From the NCBI GenBank assembly GCA_013140935.1, contig JABFSD010000380.1:1-12313 (forward strand): a stretch of DNA of 12,313 nt, given 5' to 3'. Within the stretch, counting starts at the first letter, position 1, and the number at the start of each line of letters is the position of its first letter. Shown here piece after piece: positions 1 through 6,556 of the stretch. The stretch is from Acidobacteriota bacterium (GTDB lineage: Bacteria; Acidobacteriota; Blastocatellia; RBC074). The notes below the pieces were generated by a model. That model ran no database searches and was not told where the DNA came from. It saw only the letters and a list, made by a program, of their open reading frames with translations. The position numbers and the translations under genes are program-made.

Positions 1-297
1 GATGTTTACCTGCCCGAAGGTCAAGCCGTTGACCAGAATTTGTTTGTCCGACACGGGCACGACTTCGGCGACTTTGTTGTCGCTGACCGAAACGCGCTCA
101 TACGCTGAATCGAAATCAACGATGCGCGTCTGGCCGACTTGTACGTCGATCTTGATGGTTTGCTGATTGTTATTGAATGAAACCTGATGCTTGATGCCGT
201 CTTGCGCTGCGACACCCAATGTCAAAGAAGACACGAGCGCCAGCAGCAGGGATGCAAGACGAATCAAGTTTTTCGGGCACTGCTTGAACTGATTCAT
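1..297 (-). CDS. cpaC: Tad pilus secretin CpaC/RcpA, N-terminal part (runs off the left edge)
   Basis: Partial gene; only the first 99 codons are in the window. Residues 1-31 form a signal peptide: a basic start, a hydrophobic core (LASLLLALVSSLTLG) and a likely cleavage after GVAA, before QDG. Residues about 45-99 match the pilus-formation N-terminal domain of Tad secretins (VGQTRIVDFDSAYERVSVSD, followed by VAEVVPVSDKQILVNG). In the family this periplasmic domain precedes the secretin beta-barrel, through which the Flp pilus crosses the outer membrane. The ATG at 297 has a good AGGAG at 305-309 with 7-nt spacing. It lies 109 nt downstream of cpaB on the same strand, in the usual cpaB-cpaC order. 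The barrel and any BON domain lie outside the window, so the secretin call rests on the N-domain plus context. Confidence 0.88.
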   Translation of the reverse strand, partial: MNQFKQCPKNLIRLASLLLALVSSLTLGVAAQDGIKHQVSFNNNQQTIKIDVQVGQTRIVDFDSAYERVSVSDNKVAEVVPVSDKQILVNGLTFGQVNI

Positions 298-406
298 TGG
301 GTTTCTCCTGATGTCGCCGCGCTCGTGGTGCGAAACGCAGCGAATCCGTTGAACAAATACTGACCGAAACAATAACGCCGATGGGGTCGGGGGTACAAAG
401 AACGGC

Positions 407-1330
407 CTATTGCAAAATGTCTACGCGGGTGCGCTTGCTGCCTTCGATCAATTCAACCGAAGGGCCGACCTTGACCGGTTTGGCAGCCGTGCCGTTCGCG
501 GGCGCATTCGCGGGAATCTGAATGGTCGGGAACATCGCAGGCATCGGACGCACAGGTGCCGCCGCCGCATTGGCTGCACCGTAATTGTTGCGCGTGCCAA
601 AGGTCGCGCGGCGTTCGAGCGATTCGTCCGCCAATACGTCGCGGCGTGTCGCACCGGGCGTATGCTCAACAATTTGATCGGTCGTGTTGCGAATCGAAAG
701 CTGCAACTTGCCTTCGTGTTCGGCGAGCTTAAGTTTCTCGGCCTGCGCGGGCGCGACTTCCAAACTGATCGTATTCACCAGCGTCGCTTTGCCGTCATTG
801 CGCGTTTGCATCTGTTGCCCGCCCGCCAAGACGCGCACGTTTTGCAGGATGACTTTCGACACCTGACGCGCGCCTTCCATTTGCGGCGGCATGATGGCAA
901 TCACGTCAACATAAGTGCCTGCCGCGACAAAGCCCGACACGCCGCTCGCTTCGTCTACGCGAACGGAAACGGCGCGCATGCCTTGTTTGAGTACGCCGCT
1001 CAATCCGGCGAGCGTACCTGGTGATGCGAGATAGCGCGTGAGAATCGGGGTCTTCGCGGCGATCTCGGCGACGGTGACGCGGCTGACGACTTCTTCGCGT
1101 TTGATGATGGCTTCCTGCGACAACAGGCGCTTAGGGTATTTCACGACTGCGATTTGATCGGGAGCAATTTCAGTCCCAATCGGAATATCCGCCGTCGCAA
1201 TCACGACTTCGGTTTCTTCTTGCGCGCGCTGTTGGTTGGCTTTGTTCTGGATATAGCTTTTGGCCGCCAGAATAGACAGCAAGCCAAAAAATCCCGCGCC
1301 TGCCAACGCCAGCAAAAATCTTCGGTTCAT
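407..1330 (-). CDS. cpaB: Tad pilus assembly protein CpaB/RcpC
   Basis: Protein of 307 residues, normal length for CpaB. One N-terminal membrane helix ([19 protein letters not shown]) is followed by a periplasmic part. An SAF domain spans about residues 40-105 ([19 protein letters not shown] to [12 protein letters not shown]), and the RcpC domain follows ([31 protein letters not shown]). The C-terminal 70 residues are Ala/Pro-rich and look disordered. In the family CpaB is a periplasmic or inner-membrane-anchored partner of the secretin, and the SAF fold suggests glycan binding. A GTG three codons upstream (1339) is in frame, but it overlaps the AAGGAG at 1339-1344. That ribosome site sits 8 nt from the ATG at 1330, so 1330 is chosen. 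A 140-bp palindromic element lies just upstream, ending 5 bp from the ribosome site. Confidence 0.93.
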   Translation of the reverse strand: MNRRFLLALAGAGFFGLLSILAAKSYIQNKANQQRAQEETEVVIATADIPIGTEIAPDQIAVVKYPKRLLSQEAIIKREEVVSRVTVAEIAAKTPILTRYLASPGTLAGLSGVLKQGMRAVSVRVDEASGVSGFVAAGTYVDVIAIMPPQMEGARQVSKVILQNVRVLAGGQQMQTRNDGKATLVNTISLEVAPAQAEKLKLAEHEGKLQLSIRNTTDQIVEHTPGATRRDVLADESLERRATFGTRNNYGAANAAAAPVRPMPAMFPTIQIPANAPANGTAAKPVKVGPSVELIEGSKRTRVDILQ

Positions 1331-1338
1331 TGTGGGCA

Positions 1339-1344
1339 CTCCTT
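1339..1344 (-). promoter_or_regulatory. Ribosome binding site that fixes the cpaB start
   Basis: On the minus strand this reads AAGGAG, 8 nt from the ATG at 1330. It overlaps the alternative GTG at 1339, which therefore cannot be the main start. The end of the palindromic element at 1349 is only 5 bp upstream, so a folded element in the mRNA would sit directly beside this site. Confidence 0.7.
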
Positions 1345-1348
1345 AATT

Positions 1349-1488
1349 TCTGGGTGCGCCCGCATCCTGCGGGCAGTAAGAAAAGCGGCGAAGCCTTCCT
1401 TGTTCCTCAGTTTTCGCTCAGCGAGTCACTGGAATAAGGAACGCTACGCGGCTTTTCTTACTGCCCGCAGGATGCGGGCGCACCCAGA
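1349..1488. repeat. 140-bp nested palindromic (MITE-like) element between tadE and cpaB
   Basis: The outer 38 bp (1349-1386) and last 38 bp (1451-1488) are perfect inverted repeats. Inside, about 16 of the next 20 positions still pair, and the centre holds TCGCT-C-AGCGA (1414-1424). Each arm also contains its own hairpin: GCCCGCA-TCC-TGCGGGC at 1358-1374 and its mirror at 1463-1479. The strand can therefore fold as one long stem or as a cross with side hairpins. It codes for nothing convincing and fills the whole gap between the tadE stop (1491) and the cpaB ribosome site. No clean target duplication is visible. Transcription runs through it, so it could act as an attenuator, RNase site or insulator. 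It is probably a mobile miniature repeat, but further copies cannot be checked within this window. Confidence 0.8.
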
Positions 1489-1490
1489 CT

Positions 1491-1979
1491 TCATTCATGA
1501 TCGAGCAACACCTGTTGCCGAATCGTCATAAAACCATCAACCCCGCCCAGCAACAGCTTGAGCGGCGTATCAAACTCATAAGTGATGCGCATCCCGGCCT
1601 GGTCGCCGCGCGCCAGTTCACGTGATCCGAAATCGGTCTGCGTACGCTTGCCTTGTGCGTCAAACCAAACCGGTTCGATCTTGACCGCAGGCTCTTCATG
1701 TGCAAGGCCGGTGGTATTCAAAAACTGCTTCGTCGTCAGAATCGCAGCCTGATTGACCGCATCCTGCGAAGCGAATTTCGCGCCGACGCCATAAGGCAAC
1801 AGCATCACGCGTGCGCCTTCGCGCGCAGCGTTCGTGATGCCTTGCTTGGCTCCCCAAAAGCGTCCGATCTCGATGACCGCCAAGACCATCGAAAGCAACA
1901 GCGGCGCGAGCAGCGCAAACTCCAACATGGATTGCCCGCGTTCGTTCCAGAATGTTTGCCGTTGCTTGCTTGCTCTCAT
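1491..1979 (-). CDS. tadE: TadE-like minor pseudopilin
   Basis: Protein of 162 residues. A short basic N-terminus leads to a type IV prepilin-like site, RG^QSMLEFALLAPLLLSMV, with Gly15 before the predicted cut and Glu20 at +5 of the mature form, followed by one hydrophobic helix (residues about 19-42). The segment NAAREGARVMLLP is typical of TadE/TadG proteins. The rest is a small extracytoplasmic domain without recognised motifs. TadE proteins are processed by the Tad prepilin peptidase and act as minor pilins in assembly. The ATG at 1979 lies 3 nt after the stop of the upstream tadE-like gene and has only a weak ribosome site, so translational coupling is likely. The stop is 2 bp from the edge of the palindromic element. 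Confidence 0.9.
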   Translation of the reverse strand: MRASKQRQTFWNERGQSMLEFALLAPLLLSMVLAVIEIGRFWGAKQGITNAAREGARVMLLPYGVGAKFASQDAVNQAAILTTKQFLNTTGLAHEEPAVKIEPVWFDAQGKRTQTDFGSRELARGDQAGMRITYEFDTPLKLLLGGVDGFMTIRQQVLLDHE

Positions 1980-1982
1980 TAC

Positions 1983-2507
1983 CTAACTGCCGCGTTTCAT
2001 CACGCAGGTCGCGCTCACCCAGATGCGTTCATAGCCCGCAGCAAAATTGCCGACGGGCAAGTCATACGGATAAAGCACGCGCAAATAAATCTTCTCGCGG
2101 TCGTTGTCATAAATCTCGGCGCGCGTCTGAATCGCCGCCGCCGTCTTCCCATTGGGGACAAAGAAACAGGCTTCGTCGCCGTTGAATCCGTTGTTCGACA
2201 AATAGCGCCGCACCGACGACATCACGTAAGCCTCAAAGTTCAACTGGCTGCCCGCGCTCGCATCGCACAGCGGCGGCGTACAGTTTTTGAAACCCGAACC
2301 CGGTTGCCCTTTCGCCCAGGCTTTTGCGCCTTCGTAAGCCGCGCCCGAAACGACCAACTGCAAATTGAAACCCTGCGCGATATAGACCACGCCCACCAAC
2401 ATCAAGAACAACATCGGCAGAATCAGGGCGAATTCGATAATGGATTGCCCGCCTTGTTTTTTATTGCGTCGCAACCAATCAGATGGCGCGGCAGCGGCAA
2501 ATTTCAT
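1983..2507 (-). CDS. TadE/TadG-like pseudopilin, second copy
   Basis: Protein of 174 residues from the ATG at 2507. A TTG three codons upstream (2516) is also in frame, and neither has a clear ribosome site, so the start is unsure. After about 20 basic or polar residues comes GG^QSIIEFALILPMLFLMLVG: the same prepilin-type cut and +5 Glu as in TadE, then one membrane helix. GAAYEGAKAWAKG matches the conserved Ala-rich stretch after the helix. The extracytoplasmic part has four cysteines (NCTPPLCD, DEACFF, SATCVM) that could form disulfides; the downstream TadE has none. No VWA domain is present, so it is shorter than classic TadG. It is encoded directly upstream of tadE, and the two probably work as a minor-pilin pair. 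Confidence 0.87.
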   Translation of the reverse strand: MKFAAAAPSDWLRRNKKQGGQSIIEFALILPMLFLMLVGVVYIAQGFNLQLVVSGAAYEGAKAWAKGQPGSGFKNCTPPLCDASAGSQLNFEAYVMSSVRRYLSNNGFNGDEACFFVPNGKTAAAIQTRAEIYDNDREKIYLRVLYPYDLPVGNFAAGYERIWVSATCVMKRGS

Positions 2508-2579
2508 GTCGTTCAACGCGAGAGCTTGAGGGATGCTTTAAGGCAGGATGCAATTGAAGATGCGATGTGGAAGGCGAAC

Positions 2580-3146
2580 TTAGCGTAACCAATCAGTAAA
2601 CAGCGCCAACAACGTTCCGGCGGCAATGGCTACGCCAAAAGGCGTCGTCACCGAAGCGATGCTCTTATCGTCGCGGCTTTCCAGTTGCTGGGCATAAAGC
2701 TTAGAACCCGGCAAAAAGAAACCGAGAAAGTTGAAAAATACGCGGCCAAACCGCAGCAGCGTGAGTTTCAACTTGCCTGCGCGCAAGACGGGCACGATGG
2801 CTAACAACGGATAGATCAACACCGTCATCAGCAACGCGCGGAACACGTCTGTCGCGCCGACTAACGCGCCAATCGCGGCAAGGAACTTAACATCGCCCGC
2901 TTTCATCCCGCCGAAAACATAAGGCAGGATCAACAGGGCGAATCCGAGTCCGAGTCCTTTCAGACTGAACTCCAGACCGTTCCAACCGCGCGTGGCGTGG
3001 AGCGCCAAGCCCAAAACCATCGCCGGAAAAACATAAGCGTTCGGAATGCGACGCGTGCGCCAATCAGACAGCGCAACGAGTAAAACGAAAGTCGTTACGA
3101 TAAACACAGGCACACACGCATAATTCAGCCATTCCGCTTTGGGCAT
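2580..3146 (-). CDS. cpaA: Tad prepilin peptidase CpaA/TadV
   Basis: Polytopic membrane protein of 188 residues, within the usual range for the short Tad-type aspartic prepilin peptidases, which lack the N-methylase domain of PilD. Both catalytic aspartates are visible: Asp28 in [10 protein letters not shown] and Asp85 in [16 protein letters not shown], the latter in the GxGD-type context. About five to six hydrophobic helices are seen. It would cleave the leader of the Flp pilin and of the two TadE-like proteins after Gly. The ATG at 3146 has only a weak GAG nearby. The next gene in the locus starts about 70 nt downstream. Upstream, 420 bp separate it from flp, which is long for two genes that are often adjacent. 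Confidence 0.93.
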   Translation of the reverse strand: MPKAEWLNYACVPVFIVTTFVLLVALSDWRTRRIPNAYVFPAMVLGLALHATRGWNGLEFSLKGLGLGFALLILPYVFGGMKAGDVKFLAAIGALVGATDVFRALLMTVLIYPLLAIVPVLRAGKLKLTLLRFGRVFFNFLGFFLPGSKLYAQQLESRDDKSIASVTTPFGVAIAAGTLLALFTDWLR

Positions 3147-3437
3147 TACTCAAATAGCTTTGGTCACTGACTCACCTGCGCGAACGCGACGCCAGCCACC
3201 TGTCACCGTTTACCTTTCACCATATACATTCGGAGCGCGCAGACGAGCCTGACCCAAGCTGACATTCAATCAAGTTTTAATTGGATTATCGCTAGACGCA
3301 GGCGGCGTCTGGGGAATGAAGCGCCGCGATTCTCTACACATCGCTTGCCTATTGCAAGCACCATCTTTTGCTCCCTCGAATTTTTGCGAATGCACTTGTA
3401 CTGGATAAATCCGGGTAAGCTGCTGAACCGAAAAACG

Positions 3438-3512
3438 TTTTCCACCATTTATTCACAGCAGATTCACAGCTTGTTGCACCGTTTTCACAGCTTATCCACA
3501 GGCTTTTCCACA
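3438..3512 (+). other. Phased array of DnaA-box-like repeats, candidate origin or DnaA-binding locus
   Basis: Seven similar 9-mers lie in the same direction. Two match the DnaA-box consensus TTATNCACA exactly: TTATTCACA (3449-3457) and TTATCCACA (3492-3500). TTTTCCACA (3504-3512) differs at one position. TTTTCCACC (3438), AGATTCACA (3460) and GTTTTCACA (3481) differ at two, and TGTTGCACC (3472) is weakest. The CAC cores start at 3443, 3454, 3465, 3477, 3486, 3497 and 3509, so steps are 9-12 bp, about one helical turn. This resembles the DnaA-binding part of a bacterial oriC, or a DnaA-titrating or regulatory site. No dnaA, dnaN, gidA or rpmH lies nearby in the window, so the origin reading is unproven. 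Confidence 0.6.
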
Positions 3513-3528
3513 AGTGCGCACGCAAGTG

Positions 3529-3555
3529 GTAGCGCGGGTTACTAACCCGCGCTAC
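3529..3555. repeat. 27-bp perfect palindrome just after the flp stop
   Basis: The arms GTAGCGCGGGTTA (3529-3541) and TAACCCGCGCTAC (3543-3555) pair perfectly around one central base. It starts 11 nt after the flp stop codon on the minus strand. There is no T-run after it in that direction, so it is not a standard intrinsic terminator. It could protect the 3' end of a highly expressed flp transcript, lower read-through into cpaA, or be a dispersed intergenic repeat. Confidence 0.75.
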
Positions 3556-3566
3556 GCCTTGAACCA

Positions 3567-3755
3567 TTAGCTAATCGCCTTGTCAGCCGTAGACCACCGC
3601 GTATTCACCTTGCTGAAAATCGAGGTGATGCTCGACCCCATCGCGGTCAGGACGAACACCGAAGCCGCCGCAATCAGCACGAGTAACAACGAATACTCGA
3701 CGACGTCTTGGCCTTCTTCTTCTTTCACAAATGTTTTCACAGAATCTAAGAACAT
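3567..3755 (-). CDS. flp: Flp-type major pilin
   Basis: Small protein of 62 residues, typical of Flp/Fap pilins. The leader MFLDSVKTFVKEEEG ends with Gly15 at the predicted cut. The mature protein begins QDVVEYSLLLVLIAAASVFVL, with the hallmark Glu +5 and Tyr +6 and a single hydrophobic helix. The mature form is 47 residues, with a short polar tail (SKVNTRWSTADKAIS). It polymerises into the Tad pilus used in adhesion and microcolony formation. The ATG at 3755 has a strong GGAGG (3764-3768) with 8-nt spacing, consistent with high expression. It is the first gene of the minus-strand Tad locus, divergent from the permease gene at 4552. Confidence 0.95.
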   Translation of the reverse strand: MFLDSVKTFVKEEEGQDVVEYSLLLVLIAAASVFVLTAMGSSITSIFSKVNTRWSTADKAIS

Positions 3756-4551
3756 AAATCATTCCTCCAGGTTTTTCGGTTGGATTGAAACGTTAAGTAA
3801 TTAAACAGGAGGGGCAAGCCCACGCCTGTCTTAGCTTCAGGGGATACAGTCGCGCTTTGATAAAGCCGTCGCGTAAACACACTTCGACTGACCAAAGGCG
3901 ACTACCAACCGCCCCGCGAACGGGACGCAAAGCAGCCTTCGCCGTTAATAGCAAACGCTTGCCGAACTAAATTGTGAGGAGACACAAACTGTCGGGAAAG
4001 AACGTGCAGCTTGAAAAGTAAGCTACAAATTTCAAGAGAGCCGCACTGGTGAGAAGAGGCGAACTCTGAAGAAAGAATTTGGCAGGGGGAAAATGTTGGT
4101 GCGCGTTAGCTGCCATCAGTTCAAGCAAACCTATTCTTACGAGGAAGCGATTAGGAAAATTTTTCCACTCGCTTTCACGCGGCTGGCTTAAAACCGGACT
4201 TTTAGAGTCATTTCAGCAACACTACACAACTGCTAGCGAATACCTTGCCACAGTGTCGCGCTGCCAGATTAAAACGTATCGTGTCTGTCTTGGTTGACGG
4301 CGCGTCTGATTGCCACGCACAACGAACAGGTTGCACTACGCTTCATTAACAGAAAGAGATGAGACGTAACTTTATCCCCGCATTACCCAACGTGATGGCA
4401 ATCTCAGCTTGCCTTGCTTGGGCGCGATGCCTAGCATACGTGACGCTTCATGCATCATTTACCTACTCCACCATTTACCGACGATTGTGACCGCATCTCA
4501 GGTCGCCCCTATGCCAACAGATCAGGCGTATCGTTTTGAGAGGATTTTTTC
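3756..4551. other. 796-bp intergenic region between flp and the permease genes
   Basis: No convincing gene on either strand. On the minus strand the flp leader contains a hairpin around GGG-CTTG-CCC (3815-3824), flanked by ACAGG (3806-3810 on the plus strand) pairing with CCTGT (3826-3830). On the plus strand, 3921-3932 holds the GEMM-like core described separately. A short inverted repeat, GATTGCCA (4308-4315) and TGGCAATC (4396-4403), has an 80-nt loop and is probably unimportant. The permease ribosome site GAGAGGA lies at 4538-4544. Divergent promoters for flp and for the permease should be here, but none was clear enough to call. The length is unusual beside the tight spacing of the surrounding genes. 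Confidence 0.6.
3895..3975 (+). ncRNA. Possible GEMM (c-di-GMP-I) riboswitch-like segment, weak
   Basis: The string GGGACGCAAAGC at 3921-3932 equals the most conserved core of GEMM-I riboswitches. It is preceded by a short stem CCCG-CGAA-CGGG, as the tetraloop helix of that class would require, and followed after about 25 nt by CTTGCCG, similar to the class's 3' end. Against it: the usual GGCAAACC before the stem is replaced by ACCAACCG, and a tetraloop receptor is not evident. It also points away from flp toward the permease, whose start is about 600 nt away. It may be a divergent or decayed copy, or chance. Confidence 0.25.
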
Positions 4552-6498
4552 ATGACAGATTCGAGTTCTTCGGTGTCTCATTCTAATCCGCTCGTACGCT
4601 GGCTGATGGCAGGCACGAGCAAAAAAGCCGGAGCGCACGACACCGAACACGCACACCCCGCCCATTCGTGGTGGCAGGTTATGTGCCTCACCGGCGTAGA
4701 TTATTTTTCTACGCTCGGCTATCAGCCCGGCATCGCCTTCATCGCGGCGGGCGTATTGTCGCCCATTGCAACTATCGTATTGGTGCTGTTGACGCTGTTC
4801 GGCGCTTATCCGATTTACAGCCGCGTCGCCGCCGAAAGCCCGCACGGTGAAGGCTCCATCTCGATGCTCGAAAATCTGCTGCCGCGCTGGAAAGGCAAGT
4901 TTTTCGTACTTGTGCTGTTAGGCTTCGTCGCCACCGATTTCATTATCACGATTACGCTCTCAGCCGCCGACGCGACGGAACACATTGTTCACAATCCTTT
5001 CGTACCGCATTGGCTCGATCATCCCGTTCTCGTCACGCTGGTGCTCATCGCATTGTTAGGCGCAGTCTTTTTGAAAGGCTTCAAGGAAGCCATCGGTCTG
5101 GCGATCTTTCTGGTTGCGGCTTATCTATTGCTCAATGTCATCACCATCGCGGTCGGCGCTTATCACGTGTTGCAACACCCCGAAGCCCTCCCCAATTGGA
5201 AAACCGCGATGCTCAATCATCCGCAAGTCAACGGAAACTCCGTCTGGATTTTGCTGGTCGCCTTGACGCTGTTTCCTAAACTGGCACTGGGTCTTTCTGG
5301 CTTTGAGACGGGCGTAGCGGTCATGCCGCTCGTGGCGGGCGATGCGAACGACACCGAACGCCAACCCGTCGGACGCATTCGCAATACGCGCAAGCTGTTG
5401 TTGAGCGCCGCGTTGATTATGAGCGTGCTATTGATTTCAAGCAGCTTCGTAACGACGCTATTGATTCCCGCCCGCGAATTCGAACACAACGGCAAGGCCT
5501 TCGGACGCGCGCTGTCTTATCTCGCGCACACCTATCTCGGCGACGTATTCGGCACGGCTTACGACTTGAGCACGATTGCGATTCTCTGGTTTGCGGGCGC
5601 TTCGGCGATGGCGGGTTTGTTGAATATCGTGCCGCGTTATTTGCCGCGTTACGGCATGGCTCCGAATTGGGCGCGGGCTTCGCGTCCGCTGGTGTTGGTC
5701 TATACGGCGATTGCCTTCATCGTGACGATTGTTTTCAAAGCCAATGTCGAAGCGCAAGGCGGCGCTTATGCGACGGGCGTGCTCGTGCTGATGAGTTCCG
5801 CCGCGTTGGCGGTGACGCTTTCAGTCACGCGCAAGCCCTGGCTGAAAGCGGCCTTCGCTCTCATCACTTTGGTCTTTGTCTATACGACAGTGCTTAACGT
5901 TTATGAACGCCCCGACGGCGTCAAGATCGCCTCGTGTTTCATTTTGGGGATCGTGGCGGCTTCGCTCATCTCACGCGCCCAACGCGCCACTGAAGTGCGC
6001 GTTGATCAAGTCGTGTTGGATGAACTCGCGCAACGCTTCATCAGCGAAGCGATTCAGGCCAAACAGGAAATTCGCATCGTCGCCAATCGCCGCGAAATCG
6101 GCGACGCGGCGGAATATCGCTACAAGGAAAAAGAGAAACGCGCGGACAATCACATTCCCAAAGAAGACTCGATTATCTTTCTCGAAATTCGCATCAGCGA
6201 CGCTTCGGAATTCACCGGCGTGATGCGCGTGCGTGGCGTAGAGATCGGCGGCTACCACATTTTGCGCACCAAAAATCCGGCGGTACCTAACGCCATCGCC
6301 GCCTTGCTCTTGCACATTCGGGACAATTACGACACCTTGCCGCACGCATATTTCGGATGGACGGAAGGCAGCCCGCTTTCTTACGCCTTCAAGTTCATTG
6401 CGTTCGGCGAAGGCGACACGGCACCGGTCACACGCGAGATATTGCGCAAAGCCGAATCTGATCCAGATAAACGTCCAGCAATTCATGTGGGCGGATAA
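4552..6498 (+). CDS. APC-superfamily permease, KimA-like probable K+ importer, copy 1
   Basis: Protein of 648 residues with about 12 membrane helices (residues about 40-473) and a cytosolic C-terminal domain (about 474-648) of a type I do not recognise. The APC-type unwound first helix is [17 protein letters not shown]. By eye, Asp50, Tyr57, Asp129, Thr133 and Thr253 (in FETGV) align with residues I recall forming the K+ site of Bacillus KimA (Asp36, Tyr43, Asp117, Thr121, Thr230), so K+/H+ symport is the favoured role. Amino-acid transport, the usual automatic label, remains possible. The ATG has GAGAGGA at 4538-4544 with 7-nt spacing. A close paralog follows 58 bp downstream. The neighbouring antiporter and solute-synthesis gene support a role in ion balance. 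Confidence 0.88.
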   Translation: MTDSSSSVSHSNPLVRWLMAGTSKKAGAHDTEHAHPAHSWWQVMCLTGVDYFSTLGYQPGIAFIAAGVLSPIATIVLVLLTLFGAYPIYSRVAAESPHGEGSISMLENLLPRWKGKFFVLVLLGFVATDFIITITLSAADATEHIVHNPFVPHWLDHPVLVTLVLIALLGAVFLKGFKEAIGLAIFLVAAYLLLNVITIAVGAYHVLQHPEALPNWKTAMLNHPQVNGNSVWILLVALTLFPKLALGLSGFETGVAVMPLVAGDANDTERQPVGRIRNTRKLLLSAALIMSVLLISSSFVTTLLIPAREFEHNGKAFGRALSYLAHTYLGDVFGTAYDLSTIAILWFAGASAMAGLLNIVPRYLPRYGMAPNWARASRPLVLVYTAIAFIVTIVFKANVEAQGGAYATGVLVLMSSAALAVTLSVTRKPWLKAAFALITLVFVYTTVLNVYERPDGVKIASCFILGIVAASLISRAQRATEVRVDQVVLDELAQRFISEAIQAKQEIRIVANRREIGDAAEYRYKEKEKRADNHIPKEDSIIFLEIRISDASEFTGVMRVRGVEIGGYHILRTKNPAVPNAIAALLLHIRDNYDTLPHAYFGWTEGSPLSYAFKFIAFGEGDTAPVTREILRKAESDPDKRPAIHVGG

Positions 6499-6556
6499 AG
6501 TTCGATAAAATTCGATAGACACCATCATCCATCCCCACAAGGAAGCACATACGCCC

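Larger units (their letters stand above)
3147..3566. other. 420-bp gap between cpaA and flp
   Basis: No convincing gene. It contains, left to right: a region of unknown role (3147-3290) with an AT-rich patch at about 3265-3290; a hairpin AGACGC-AGGCG-GCGTCT (3294-3310) with one further G-T and one C-G pair; a smaller hairpin GCTTGC-CTATT-GCAAGC (3343-3359); the DnaA-box-like array (3438-3512); and the 27-bp perfect palindrome (3529-3555). No clear promoter for cpaA was recognised. Confidence 0.7.

Noticed and set aside
1340..1495. Target-site duplication flanking the palindromic element
   Set aside because: The flanks AATT on the left and CTTC on the right do not match, so insertion by a duplicating transposase is not shown.
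1653..2588. Open frame of 311 codons on the plus strand
   Set aside because: It lies opposite both TadE-like genes, which have clear prepilin motifs; its composition is Arg/His-rich without domains.
3805..3832. Sigma-54 promoter or terminator in the flp leader
   Set aside because: The GG and GC elements are one base too close for sigma-54, and the hairpin has only a mixed TTTAATT tract after it.
4093..4191. 32-codon plus-strand frame with a GGGGG ribosome-site-like run
   Set aside because: No known motif, no hydrophobic or toxin-like pattern; a chance frame of this size is expected in 800 bp.
4000..4551. c-di-AMP (ydaO) riboswitch upstream of the KimA-like genes
   Set aside because: Expected because kimA is controlled this way in Bacillus, but none of the conserved blocks I remember could be found on the plus strand.
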